Shown: positions 10,307 through 20,251 of the stretch, piece after piece
How the letters are laid out: each line of letters begins with the position of its first letter
Numbering within the stretch: position 1 is the first letter of the stretch
Source: Bactericera cockerelli
Lineage: Eukaryota; Arthropoda; Insecta; Hemiptera; Triozidae
Direction of reading: 5' to 3'
NCBI GenBank assembly: GCA_024516035.1
Contig: CM044961.1
Location: forward strand, 558,115-622,114
Length of the DNA: 64,000 bases
Position numbers and translations under genes: made by a program
The notes under the pieces: generated by a model
The model's database searches: none
Seen by the model: the letters and a program-made list of their open reading frames with translations, nothing else
What the model was told of the DNA's origin: nothing

Positions 10307-11610
10307 CTGGAGAGTTTTGTTTCCGTTCAAGATTATTACGTATTCTAGTTCTGCTAAAGATATTTAGTGTAAGCACTTATTAAAAGAGCTTTCACCTTAT
10401 AGAAACCTTGTAAAGAAGGAGTATCTTTCTATTTTATAAAATATTATTTTTTATTTTTTTAAGTCTCTTTTAATTTTTAAAATCCTTTATGAATTAGGTT
10501 TTTTCAATTTAATAAAATATTTTTTACATTGTAATTTTTTTATATATAGAAAAAAGATATTTATTTATAAAATATTATTTTTGCAAAGCTCTTTTTTCCA
10601 ACTATGTAACCAATATAATATTTTAATTAATATAAAAGATAAAATGTTGTCTGCGAAAAATATCTTTAATTTTAGAAAATCTATTTCTGTTAAAACACTT
10701 CATCTTTTAAGAAGCTTTTTTCAGCTCTGTAAAACCTTTTTTAACCCGAGGACTTCGAATTTACTTTGAAAGTGTGGGAAACTTTTTCTTTTCTAAGTAA
10801 TTAGAAAAGGAGTTTTTCTTCGACTTTTTGAAAAGTCGACTAGAGCTTGTTTTAAAAGTTTTGGTTTTCCAGTTTGAATTTGGTCACGTGATCGAAAAGA
10901 CAAACAAAATAAATACAGATCTTACCTAACCTACTTCAGTTAATTACGTAGGCTTTTTTGAGAATTATACTGTAGGCTTATACTCACCTATTAATAGGAT
11001 ACACGCCTTGAGAAATCTGGCTGGGAGAGCAGGTATAGACATATTTAATAAAATTGTAATCTGACGAACATCAAACATCTGTTTGATAGTGAATGAATGA
11101 ATGTGTTGATGATATTAATATGAATGAAGGAAGTGCATACGAATGAATGATCTTATTTATCTCTATTCTCTATCCTTCTTTTTTGTATACATACCTATAT
11201 TTACTCAGCTAGGTACTTCTTTCTATTAGCTTTAGATATTATTTATAACAATTTTTGTTTATAATTAGTTTTTTTTATATTTTATGTATTATTTTATTTG
11301 TATTGATGTAATAGGTATTGTATATTGGGTTAAAAATCCATGAATAAAATAAGTTAAAATTAAAAAAAGTAGTTTTTTTTATTACGAATCTAGTTTAAAA
11401 AAAACTAATATTTTTATATACAATATATATTTTTTTGATATATCTAAAAGTTTTTCTTTTAGAAGTTGGTTAACAAAATAACCACGAAAGTAATAAAAAA
11501 AAATCCCCCAACACATCTTTAATTTGTAACCAAATTTACACTAAACTTGTAAATCAACAAATTTTACTGACGGTTTTTTGCTTTGTTGTAACTTTTGTTT
11601 ATACTGATTA
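10307..11610. other. AT-rich intergenic stretch
   Basis: Very AT-rich, with repeated AAAACTTTTT/TTTAGAAAA motifs. A 62-codon frame at 10581 has biased composition and no domain. I see no supported gene. The right edge meets the A-rich 3' tail of the LINE. Confidence 0.5.
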
Positions 11611-11799
11611 TTTTTTTTTGTTTTGTTTTTTACAAATTAACGGGGTTTACCCATGTTTATTGTATATAATATGAAAATACAATTGTATAAAGTTGAAAAT
11701 ATATAAAAGTATAACATAGTAGATAATATAATAAAGTTAGGAATAAATATAAAATATAGATGAATGCTATTACATAAATAAATAGATGGTATTCTTACT

Positions 11800-12767
11800 T
11801 TACAGTACTGAGATATTGCTTATGCTTAATAATTTTTGTTTCGTCGTTTCAACATTATCATAGAACAGATCTATCGAAGGATCTTTGTTGCAAGCATCAT
11901 TGAAGAGTCGCACAATACGGTTGAATGGTTTAGAAAAAGCATAGTTTTTGGTGCAAGATTTTTCATAGAGTAGACTCTTATTTCTTGTGTTTTTGTTATT
12001 GGTTCTAAAAGAGAGATCTTCTAGAAATTCTGGTAAGATAGTTTTATTATTAAGAATTTTAGCAAGGAGTATAATATCAATTGTGTTTCTCCTATGCTGT
12101 AAAGTAATAATATTGTTGGCATTCATAATTTCGCTATAATTGTGATCTTTAATACTCATTGGTTTTTTTTGTTTGAATGCAAGGTTTCTAAGAAATCTAT
12201 GTTGTACAGATTCGATCTTGGAGATATATTTTTCATAGTAAGGGGACCACACAGAAGAGCCGTACTCTAAGATGGGTCGTACAAAAGCATAGTATAGAAT
12301 GATATATGTTTTGGGATCTATAAATTCTTTGCTATTTCTATTAATGAAACCAAGAATTTTGTAAGCTTTTTTTGTGATATTAGAGTAATGTTCATTGTAA
12401 GATAACTTATGATCGAAAATTATACCAAGATCTTTTACTTCATAAATTCTCTGTAGAGGAATGTTGTTGATAGAGTACTGGTAAATAACAGGGGCTTTCT
12501 TGCGATGAAATGACAAAATTTTACATTTATTGATATTGAGCTCCATTCTGTTCACCTGACACCACTCGAACAGAGAATCTAAAGCTCTTTGTAAATTTAT
12601 AGCATCTGACTGATCCTTTATAGTGAGTCCTGTTCGTTTGTCGTCAGCAAATAACCAGAATGTCGTCAGTAGATAAGAGTAAACGTCATTAATGTAAAGA
12701 TTAAAAATAAGACCTGATAGATGGCCACCCTGTATGCAGCCTGATAGCACATCAAATGGTTCGGAAA
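11800..12767 (-). pseudogene. LINE ORF2, C-terminal part (reverse transcriptase end)
   Basis: This is the downstream exon-like part of the ORF2 split by the BEL element. It begins just after the insertion with the RT block SGCIQGGHLSGLIFNLYIND and then holds the catalytic LFADD (near 12655). Next come the LGIIFDHKLSYNEH thumb-proximal region and the RFLRNLAFKQKKPMS region common in CR1/Jockey-type polymerases. There is no RNase H or C-terminal zinc knuckle, as expected for these clades. It is open to the stop at 11800. The reading frame continues exactly from the part at 20252 when the insertion and one GGTAA copy are ignored. As it stands it is a broken gene with no start of its own. Confidence 0.88.
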
Positions 12768-12772
12768 GGTAA

Positions 12773-13266
12773 TGGAGCGAAGTGGACTGTAGATTCTAAA
12801 AATTTAATAGGGCTGGTTCAAATGGTAACGAAATGATTTATATAAAAAGGCTGAAAAGATTTTACTTACGTGACTCAAGACTTGTAGATTTTTTTTTTAT
12901 CACTCACCGCTATCACCCTTCCCTATAGTGGTGAAATTTTAGAAGACTTAAAGGAGATTAGGAGGGGAGCGGAGGCCTTTGCCCTTTAATATAAAAGCGG
13001 TCAATTAAAATGCAGAATAATTATTGAGGTGTATTGAAAAATTCACTTTTCACTTGGATGGTAATTCTATAATAAAAAGCTCTGAATAAACTGTACTTTC
13101 TCTAATGGTTGTCAAATTTATACTAACTATCTAGGAGCTTTCTAGGTGAGTTTAGCTCTGATTTGAAGGAGGGTGAGAGAACTTGTTGGTGATTTCTTAA
13201 TTTTTGGGTTGATGTATAGCACAATACTCTCTCATTAATTCAACCATTATGAAACAGTACCAAACA
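12773..13266 (-). repeat. BEL/Pao 3' LTR
   Basis: 494 bp, starting TGTTTGGTACTGTTTCATAA and ending in CA on the minus strand. It appears identical to the copy at 19758-20251. The opening TGTTTGGT is shared with the LTR of the second BEL element at 27365. Confidence 0.95.
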
Positions 13267-13625
13267 TTCCCCCGGCCATGAAGTAATCACTTCATAATGA
13301 CCACGAAAGGGTTAAAGTAAAGATAGTCTACTAACAACAAAAAATAAAAATAAAAGCAGAAAAGTAGACCATCTCATATCTAAGCTAGCTTTTACAATAT
13401 CGAAAAAAGTAAATAAAAATTCCAAATGAAAATTCACAAGAACCAACAACCAAAAAAAAATAAGAAAAACTAAATAAATGTAATTTTTGAAAATGAAATA
13501 AATTAAAAAACTTCTGGGGTGTAAAAAGGATTTTCCTTACTATGTACAACAACTAAAATGTTAGTTATGACTACTAAAATAATGTAAGTCACAACAACTA
13601 ACTAAATATAAGACTAAGTAGACTC
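13267..13625 (-). promoter_or_regulatory. BEL/Pao 3' noncoding region and polypurine tract
   Basis: The minus strand ends in GGCCGGGGGAA directly against the 3' LTR (13267-13277), the expected plus-strand primer for LTR elements. The remaining 350 bp are AT-rich with no open frame. Confidence 0.8.
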
Positions 13626-16600
13626 CTACTGAGTAGGTAAAATGCATAATTTTACCACTGGACGCTTGAACACACCCTTTGATGTCCTGACTGAAGCCAC
13701 TCTACAAATACCATCTTTACCAGGATAGACATCAGTCACGACACCCAAGGGCCAATATTGAGGTGAAAGCAAGTCCTGCATAATAACTACAATCGTGCCT
13801 GGGGTTATAGGAGGAGCGGGGGATTTCCATTTTTGTCTCTCCTGCAAATTAGTCAAATATTCAAGACTCCACCTTTTCCAGTACACCTGAACAATCCTGT
13901 TCAATAACTCAAACCGTTGTAAGCGGTTCTCATTTACATCCGAGACGTCCTTTGACGGAATAGATCTCAAAGGAACAAGATTAAGGAAATGTGCAGGAGT
14001 GAGAGCAGAGGGCTCACTGCCATCCGAACTAAGAACACACAGAGGTCTCGAGTTAAGTAAGGATTCAATCTGAACCAATACTGTAGAGAGTTCCTCGTAT
14101 GTTAGGATCTGGGTACCTATTGCTTTGTACAAATGAGTCTTAACACTTTTGACGTTAGACTCCCAGATACCTGCGAAATGACTAGCGGTAGGCGGTAAGA
14201 ATTTCCATTCAATTTGATGGAAAGACAGAGCTTCCGCGAACTGTTTAGAATGAGCTGACGAAGACAACAATTTATAAAGATCGTCGAGCTCATTTTTACA
14301 ACCAACAAAATTAGTACCATTATCGGTATAAATGAAAGACACTGGACCGCGTCTTGAAACGAATCTTTTCAATGCGGCCAGGAACATGGCAGTACTAAGG
14401 TCTGAGACCAATTCTAAATGCAATGCCTTTGTAACTAAACAAATAAAAAGGCAAAGATACGCCTTTTGAGATTTGATACCTCTTCGTTTTGCTAAAGTGA
14501 TATGAAAAGGACCAGCAAAATCTATACCAGTGTGAGTGAATGCAGACTTAGTTTCTTGTACGCGAAACTGGGGTAAGTCTGCCATGAGTGGGAAAGTTGG
14601 TTTAGGATTTAATTTAAAACAATGATTACAAGCTTTAACCCGACGTCTGACTATATCTCTACCTGATAAGATCCAATATTTCTTTCTCAAGATAGCTAAA
14701 AGTAATGACGGTCCTGTGTGCAAATTAGAAATATGAAAAAAACCAATAATTAAATTCACAATAGGATGTTTCTTGGGAAGAATCAGAGGATGCTTGTGCT
14801 CATAGCCGAGCGAGGAGTTTGAAAGTCTGCCACCAACTCTCAACAATCCATCTTGTAAGAATGGATTCAAATGACGTAATTGAGAAGAACATTCCTTATT
14901 ATTTTCTAACGCCGTGATATCCTTAGCAAAGAACTGTCTTTGCAAGGCCTTAATGAGAAGCGTCTCTGCGAAATTTCTATCAGACACCGAGATGAAATCC
15001 CTACGCGGAAGAAAGTGTATGAACCTGCACATAAAAACTATTATGTTCAGTAGTTTCAACCACGACGAGATTTTGCAAGACAATTCTAATAAAAAATGAA
15101 TGGGCGGCTCAACTACAGCAAGCGCGACTAATTTTTCCTCAGGTACTGAAGTCAGTTCCGAGTGAACCATATCCAAAGGCCAGTCAGCTATATCTGACTT
15201 AAGCCACTCTGGGCCTGAAAACCACAGACGATGATTTATAAACTCTTGAGCCATGATAGGCCGAGTCAGGCAATCAGCCGGATTACTGATACCCGCAACA
15301 TGATACCAAACATTTTGAGACACTAATTCATGAACTTTTGCAACCCGATTTGCGACAAAAGTTTGCCATCTATGAGGAGATGAACGAATCCAATGTAGCG
15401 CCACCATTGAGTCTGTAAAACAAAATATTTTTTCAATCGATTGTCTAGCCCTGTATGTATCTACAACGCGCGCCATAAGTTGGGCAAGTAAAAGAGCACC
15501 ACAAAGTTCTAACCTAGGCAGCGAAGTACTTTTCAAAGGGGCAACACGCGACTTTGAGCACACCAGGTGAACTTTGATTTCACCGGTAGGTAAGATGGTT
15601 CTACAAAAGACCATTCCTCCGTATGCTGATTCAGAACTGTCTGAATAGCCAACTAAAACAACATGAGAATTCTGAGTAACAGAAATATGACGAGGAAATT
15701 GAATTTGCGAAATGAGGGGAAGCTCAGACTGAAAGCAATCCCAGGTATGAATTATTTTTTGAGGTGGAGTAGCATCCCATCCAAGTTTGATGCTCCACAA
15801 CTCACGAATCAACAATTTAGCCACCAGAACGACGGGCTGAACTAAACCTAAAGGATCAAATATCCTAGCTACCGCGCTAAGAATATTTCGCTTAGTTGCG
15901 ACCTTTGGCTCCAAGTGAGCCTGAAAGAAGAATGAATCAGTATTAGGGTTCCATTGAAGTCCTAATATTTTAATAGTTTCTTTCGAGTCTGAGTCCCATT
16001 CTACTAAACTAGACACCTGATCTGTCTCAGGAATTTTATCTAAAACTTCTTTAGAGTTCGAGGACCATTTTGTGAGGTCGAAACCCCCGGCCCTGAACAA
16101 TCCTACTAATTGAGATTGCAGTTGACTCGCTACCTTGATATCTGGTACACTACAAGCCACATCATCCATGTACATGTCTCGACCTGCAAACTCACCAGCG
16201 AGAGGAAAATGATCTTTTTCATCTTCCACGAGCTGCTTGACCGTTCTCAATGCTAGAAACGGTGCAGAATTTAAACCAAAATTCAAAGTGGTGAGGCAGT
16301 ATGTACGTAAGGGGTCCTCTTTACGAAAACGCCACAAAAGTTTTTGATATGAATGATGAGCAGGTTTCATATTTATTTGTAAGTACATTTTAGCAATGTC
16401 AGCAGTCATTGCAATTTTATACAAACGAAAATTCAACAAAATAGTAATTAAGTCAGAATAAAGTTTTGCACCTGTGTACAAGAGATCATTAAGAGATTTA
16501 TTAGAATCAGATTTGAAACTAAAATCCCATACTATACGAAGTTTGGATGTGATTTTATCCTGCTTTATCAAAACATGATGAGGAACGTAATAACCAGTGT

Positions 16601-18848
16601 CGTGGTTATCACTATCTAAAGGGGACATATAACCTTTATCGAGGTACGATTGTATAATCTCACAATATGATGAATGAAGTGAAGGATTAGCGAGCAATTT
16701 TCTTTCCAAACTATTGAACCGTCTTTCAGCACCCAAGTACGAATTACCTAGGTTTGAAGGATCATGCTGAAACGGCATAGCGATTGAATAGTGACCTGTT
16801 GAGTCACGCGATACAGTTGATTGGAAGATTTCTTCACAATCCGACTCCTCTTGATTCAAAACTTTGGGAGTACAAACATCTTCAATCTCCCAAAATTTTT
16901 GTATTAACAATTCAAGAGGTTTTTCTACAATATGAAATGAATGATTTTCCAACGATTTAATATTCGAACTACACGCCACAGAACCCATCATGACGTAACC
17001 AAGCGATGTCTCCATAGCGACCGGACCATTAGGATTGAGAACGCGAGTAGACTGAAACAACTCAGAGAAAAGCTGTGCGCCTACAATAGCGTCCACACAA
17101 GCAGGAGTGGCAAAGTCCGGATCTGCCCATGGGAGATGACGGAGATGAGTCAGCCTGTCCGCGGGAACCCGCGCTACAGGAAGACTACTGGTGATGATAT
17201 CTACTACTAAAGCATTTGCCTGGTACTTGATGTCTGTGTCGAAGCGAGAAGTGAAAGTGAAACAAGTCTGTCCCTTGACTGAACTGCCAGAGTCCCCGAT
17301 GCCTTTGACTGAGGCGTCCATCTTGCCTAAGGGAAGTCCTAGTCTCCTACAACAAGCAGAAGTGATGAGGTTACAAGAACTAGCACTATCGAGAATTACG
17401 CGAATTGACTGCTGGATCCCTCTACTATCTGTGACAAAAACTTGAGCGGTAGGCAGCAAAACAACATGAGATGAATTATTATTATCATTCAAGTTGAATG
17501 ATTGTAATGCACAAAAACTATTTTCTTGGCCACTACCTATTACACCAGATGTTTTTGCGGGACCCGGTTCAGTAAAATGCGGTTGCGGATAGCTAGCTTG
17601 CGGAAAATGCAGCAGAGTGCTATGACGTTGATTACATTTTTTACAACTATGTTTTGATTGACAATTTTTGACTTTGTGTTGACTACTTAAACAATTAATA
17701 CAAAATCCCTTGTCACGAACTATCTGATAACGAACATCAGGACTTTTGTCTAAAAACAGTTTACAACTATAAATGGGATGAGCTGGTGACGATTTGCAAA
17801 CTAAGCAACTAGAAGGTTTAGACTGAGAATGTTCAACTATAAATGTCTGACTAACCTTACCTTTATTAGGGAGAAAAGATTTCTGACCACTACTAGATGA
17901 AGTGGGTCTATTAGGTCCCGGGTTCGAAACCTCTAAACGAGACAATATTTTTACGTGATCCTTGAGAAAAGTGTGGACCTTCTGGAAAGTGGGTATCTCA
18001 TTACTCTTGAGCGACATTTCGAAGAGACGTGCTGTCTCGCTGTCTAATTTACTGAGAGTAACATGAGCAAGCATGAAGTCCGAGAGAGATGCGAGATCCA
18101 CTTTTTTCAAAGCTAACACGGAAGAGCATAACTCATCTATAACTTGATTCAACTGAGCGGGACATTCGGATTTAATGGGTTTAAAGTTCAATATTTTAGA
18201 TAAATATACCCTAGCCTCGCTCCTTTTGCACTGGTACTTTTCTACTAAATTATTAAAAATTATGCTATAGTTATCACCAGTGGCAGGTATACCAGCACAC
18301 ACGGTAAGTGCCTTGCCTGTCAGTTTTGATACAAGATATTGAACCTTTTGTGTATTATCTAAGTCCCTATTCTCATGAATCATAGATTTGAAACTTTCAT
18401 AAAAAACATTAAATTCAGAAAACCCACCGTTGAATGGAACTAACTCCAAAGCAGGCAGACGAACCTTTGACTTTTGAGTCGGAACCACGGCGGTCACCTC
18501 CCGAGTGGATGCCAATATATCTTGAGCATAACCACAATGTGTAACAAACTTCTCTAGATCTGAGTAATCTGGAGTGTATGTACTATCCAACTGAATTTTT
18601 ACCAAGTTCAATTTGTCTAAAACTTCAATAAAAGAGTCCCTTACAGCAGGCAACGCTTGACATTTGGCCTTGAGAAGCACTAAGTTATTGGGATCATCAG
18701 CCAACTTTTTGGCTAATTCACTAGCTGATTTGGCTAAACTATACAAACTATTTCTTTTAGCCTCTAACAAGACCTTGTTATTATGCAAAGCCTCAGCTGT
18801 AGGATCTGTTAAACCTGTGGTTTTAATCTCTTTAGTCTCGTTAACCAT
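13626..18848 (-). CDS. BEL/Pao Gag-Pol polyprotein, intact
   Basis: One uninterrupted frame of 1740 codons from the ATG at 18848. The context AAATATGG is good, and the six codons upstream lack an ATG start. Positions below count from the first open codon, six upstream of the ATG. A Gag DUF1759-like region spans about 135-285. Cys/His knuckles follow at about 354-415. An aspartic protease (DUF1758-like) has LDSAS with Asp493. The reverse transcriptase, about 750-1000, has YMDD at 899-902. RNase H carries Asp1076, Glu1120 and Asp1152. Integrase has a zinc-binding HHCC (His1378, His1383, Cys1413, Cys1416) and a catalytic core Asp1449, Asp1515 and Glu1569. A DUF5641-like C-terminal domain covers about 1655-1742. 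All catalytic residues I looked for are present. With identical LTRs this is a candidate active copy. Confidence 0.95.
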   Translation of the reverse strand: MVNETKEIKTTGLTDPTAEALHNNKVLLEAKRNSLYSLAKSASELAKKLADDPNNLVLLKAKCQALPAVRDSFIEVLDKLNLVKIQLDSTYTPDYSDLEKFVTHCGYAQDILASTREVTAVVPTQKSKVRLPALELVPFNGGFSEFNVFYESFKSMIHENRDLDNTQKVQYLVSKLTGKALTVCAGIPATGDNYSIIFNNLVEKYQCKRSEARVYLSKILNFKPIKSECPAQLNQVIDELCSSVLALKKVDLASLSDFMLAHVTLSKLDSETARLFEMSLKSNEIPTFQKVHTFLKDHVKILSRLEVSNPGPNRPTSSSSGQKSFLPNKGKVSQTFIVEHSQSKPSSCLVCKSSPAHPIYSCKLFLDKSPDVRYQIVRDKGFCINCLSSQHKVKNCQSKHSCKKCNQRHSTLLHFPQASYPQPHFTEPGPAKTSGVIGSGQENSFCALQSFNLNDNNNSSHVVLLPTAQVFVTDSRGIQQSIRVILDSASSCNLITSACCRRLGLPLGKMDASVKGIGDSGSSVKGQTCFTFTSRFDTDIKYQANALVVDIITSSLPVARVPADRLTHLRHLPWADPDFATPACVDAIVGAQLFSELFQSTRVLNPNGPVAMETSLGYVMMGSVACSSNIKSLENHSFHIVEKPLELLIQKFWEIEDVCTPKVLNQEESDCEEIFQSTVSRDSTGHYSIAMPFQHDPSNLGNSYLGAERRFNSLERKLLANPSLHSSYCEIIQSYLDKGYMSPLDSDNHDTGYYVPHHVLIKQDKITSKLRIVWDFSFKSDSNKSLNDLLYTGAKLYSDLITILLNFRLYKIAMTADIAKMYLQINMKPAHHSYQKLLWRFRKEDPLRTYCLTTLNFGLNSAPFLALRTVKQLVEDEKDHFPLAGEFAGRDMYMDDVACSVPDIKVASQLQSQLVGLFRAGGFDLTKWSSNSKEVLDKIPETDQVSSLVEWDSDSKETIKILGLQWNPNTDSFFFQAHLEPKVATKRNILSAVARIFDPLGLVQPVVLVAKLLIRELWSIKLGWDATPPQKIIHTWDCFQSELPLISQIQFPRHISVTQNSHVVLVGYSDSSESAYGGMVFCRTILPTGEIKVHLVCSKSRVAPLKSTSLPRLELCGALLLAQLMARVVDTYRARQSIEKIFCFTDSMVALHWIRSSPHRWQTFVANRVAKVHELVSQNVWYHVAGISNPADCLTRPIMAQEFINHRLWFSGPEWLKSDIADWPLDMVHSELTSVPEEKLVALAVVEPPIHFLLELSCKISSWLKLLNIIVFMCRFIHFLPRRDFISVSDRNFAETLLIKALQRQFFAKDITALENNKECSSQLRHLNPFLQDGLLRVGGRLSNSSLGYEHKHPLILPKKHPIVNLIIGFFHISNLHTGPSLLLAILRKKYWILSGRDIVRRRVKACNHCFKLNPKPTFPLMADLPQFRVQETKSAFTHTGIDFAGPFHITLAKRRGIKSQKAYLCLFICLVTKALHLELVSDLSTAMFLAALKRFVSRRGPVSFIYTDNGTNFVGCKNELDDLYKLLSSSAHSKQFAEALSFHQIEWKFLPPTASHFAGIWESNVKSVKTHLYKAIGTQILTYEELSTVLVQIESLLNSRPLCVLSSDGSEPSALTPAHFLNLVPLRSIPSKDVSDVNENRLQRFELLNRIVQVYWKRWSLEYLTNLQERQKWKSPAPPITPGTIVVIMQDLLSPQYWPLGVVTDVYPGKDGICRVASVRTSKGVFKRPVVKLCILPTQ

Positions 18849-19757
18849 ATTTGAAAAAATGCACAAGAAAATTTATGAAACTAGTTAGTTTATGAAACAC
18901 TACTAAATTGGATGTGAAGCAAAATATCACTAATTTCACTGAAATTATGCACACAAAAAAATCTTCTGAATTGTAATTGTGACTATAAGTGAATTAAATA
19001 ATAAATCCCTTAACGTTAAGTCAGTTAAGCAAGCTAAAATATGAATGTAGGTACTATTCACAAAAAAAATTCAATCAACCAATTTGAGAGAAAAGTGCTA
19101 AATACCACAAAAATTATAAAAAAATTACTAATAAAGCGAAATGTTATGCAAAAGGTTTATCATTAAATCATAAAAATTACAAAAAATGTTAATTAAACAA
19201 CCACCAACAAATAAGAAGAAAAAATAAATTCAAAATTATTTTTGGAAATTATGAAATAATGACTAAGTTGAAAATTACAAGTCACAAAGTGTGAAATCAA
19301 CGAAAGTTTACGGAGAATCCCGAAACTCGATTTCTAACTACCTAATTTTAATTATGATAAGAAGGTACCTAATTAAGAGTACCTATCTACTATCTATAAA
19401 ATGAAATGCACCCAGGTGCCAACAAAGTTACAAGTTAAGAGATTGAAAAATCGTAACTTAACAAGTTTCTAAAGTTCTATGAATGAATGACTGTTTGATG
19501 CATCGAATGCCGCGGTTCTCAAGCTATCTAAGTACATTAGCCTAACGAACGAAATGAATGAATGAGAATGCTAAGTACATAAAAACCTGAGAATAACTAT
19601 TATACCTAGCAAGCTAACTTACTAGATACCTATCGAAATTGATTGAGTAATTTGAGTATAAAAATGACACCAGAGAAAAGTGAATTTTCGACTACGAAAA
19701 TAAATGCCAAAAAATAAATGAAAAAAATGTTATATGGCCCGAAGATGACCAAAAATA
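18849..19757 (-). other. BEL/Pao 5' untranslated leader with primer-binding region
   Basis: About 0.9 kb between the 5' LTR and the start codon, AT-rich and without long frames. Beside the LTR the minus strand reads TGGTCATCTTCGGGCC after a short TATTTT spacer, a plausible primer-binding site because it begins with TGG. I could not match it to a specific tRNA. Packaging signals would be expected here but none is recognisable. Confidence 0.6.
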
Positions 19758-20251
19758 TGGAGCGAAGTGGACTGTAGATTCTAAAAATTTAATAGGGCTG
19801 GTTCAAATGGTAACGAAATGATTTATATAAAAAGGCTGAAAAGATTTTACTTACGTGACTCAAGACTTGTAGATTTTTTTTTTATCACTCACCGCTATCA
19901 CCCTTCCCTATAGTGGTGAAATTTTAGAAGACTTAAAGGAGATTAGGAGGGGAGCGGAGGCCTTTGCCCTTTAATATAAAAGCGGTCAATTAAAATGCAG
20001 AATAATTATTGAGGTGTATTGAAAAATTCACTTTTCACTTGGATGGTAATTCTATAATAAAAAGCTCTGAATAAACTGTACTTTCTCTAATGGTTGTCAA
20101 ATTTATACTAACTATCTAGGAGCTTTCTAGGTGAGTTTAGCTCTGATTTGAAGGAGGGTGAGAGAACTTGTTGGTGATTTCTTAATTTTTGGGTTGATGT
20201 ATAGCACAATACTCTCTCATTAATTCAACCATTATGAAACAGTACCAAACA
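19758..20251 (-). promoter_or_regulatory. BEL/Pao 5' LTR (promoter)
   Basis: Partner of 12773-13266, apparently identical over 494 bp. It should contain the promoter and the start of the genomic RNA. I could not place a TATA box or poly(A) signal with confidence among several AT-rich candidates. Confidence 0.93.

Larger units (their letters stand above)
12773..20251 (-). mobile_element. BEL/Pao LTR retrotransposon, structurally complete
   Basis: The element is 7479 bp, with two 494-bp LTRs, a single long gag-pol frame, a polypurine tract beside the 3' LTR and an exact 5-bp duplication GGTAA (12768-12772 and 20252-20256). Reading the two LTRs base by base I found no difference, which implies very recent insertion. 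The target is ORF2 of a LINE. Elements of this type encode Gag, protease, RT, RNase H and integrase and move through a cytoplasmic particle. No envelope-like frame is present between the end of pol and the 3' LTR (359 bp). Confidence 0.93.

Noticed and set aside
18849..18866. Start of the BEL polyprotein at the first open codon
   Set aside because: That codon is TTG; the first ATG, in good context, is at 18848.
19736..19757. A named tRNA for the first BEL primer site
   Set aside because: The sequence starts with TGG but I could not match it to any insect tRNA 3' end.
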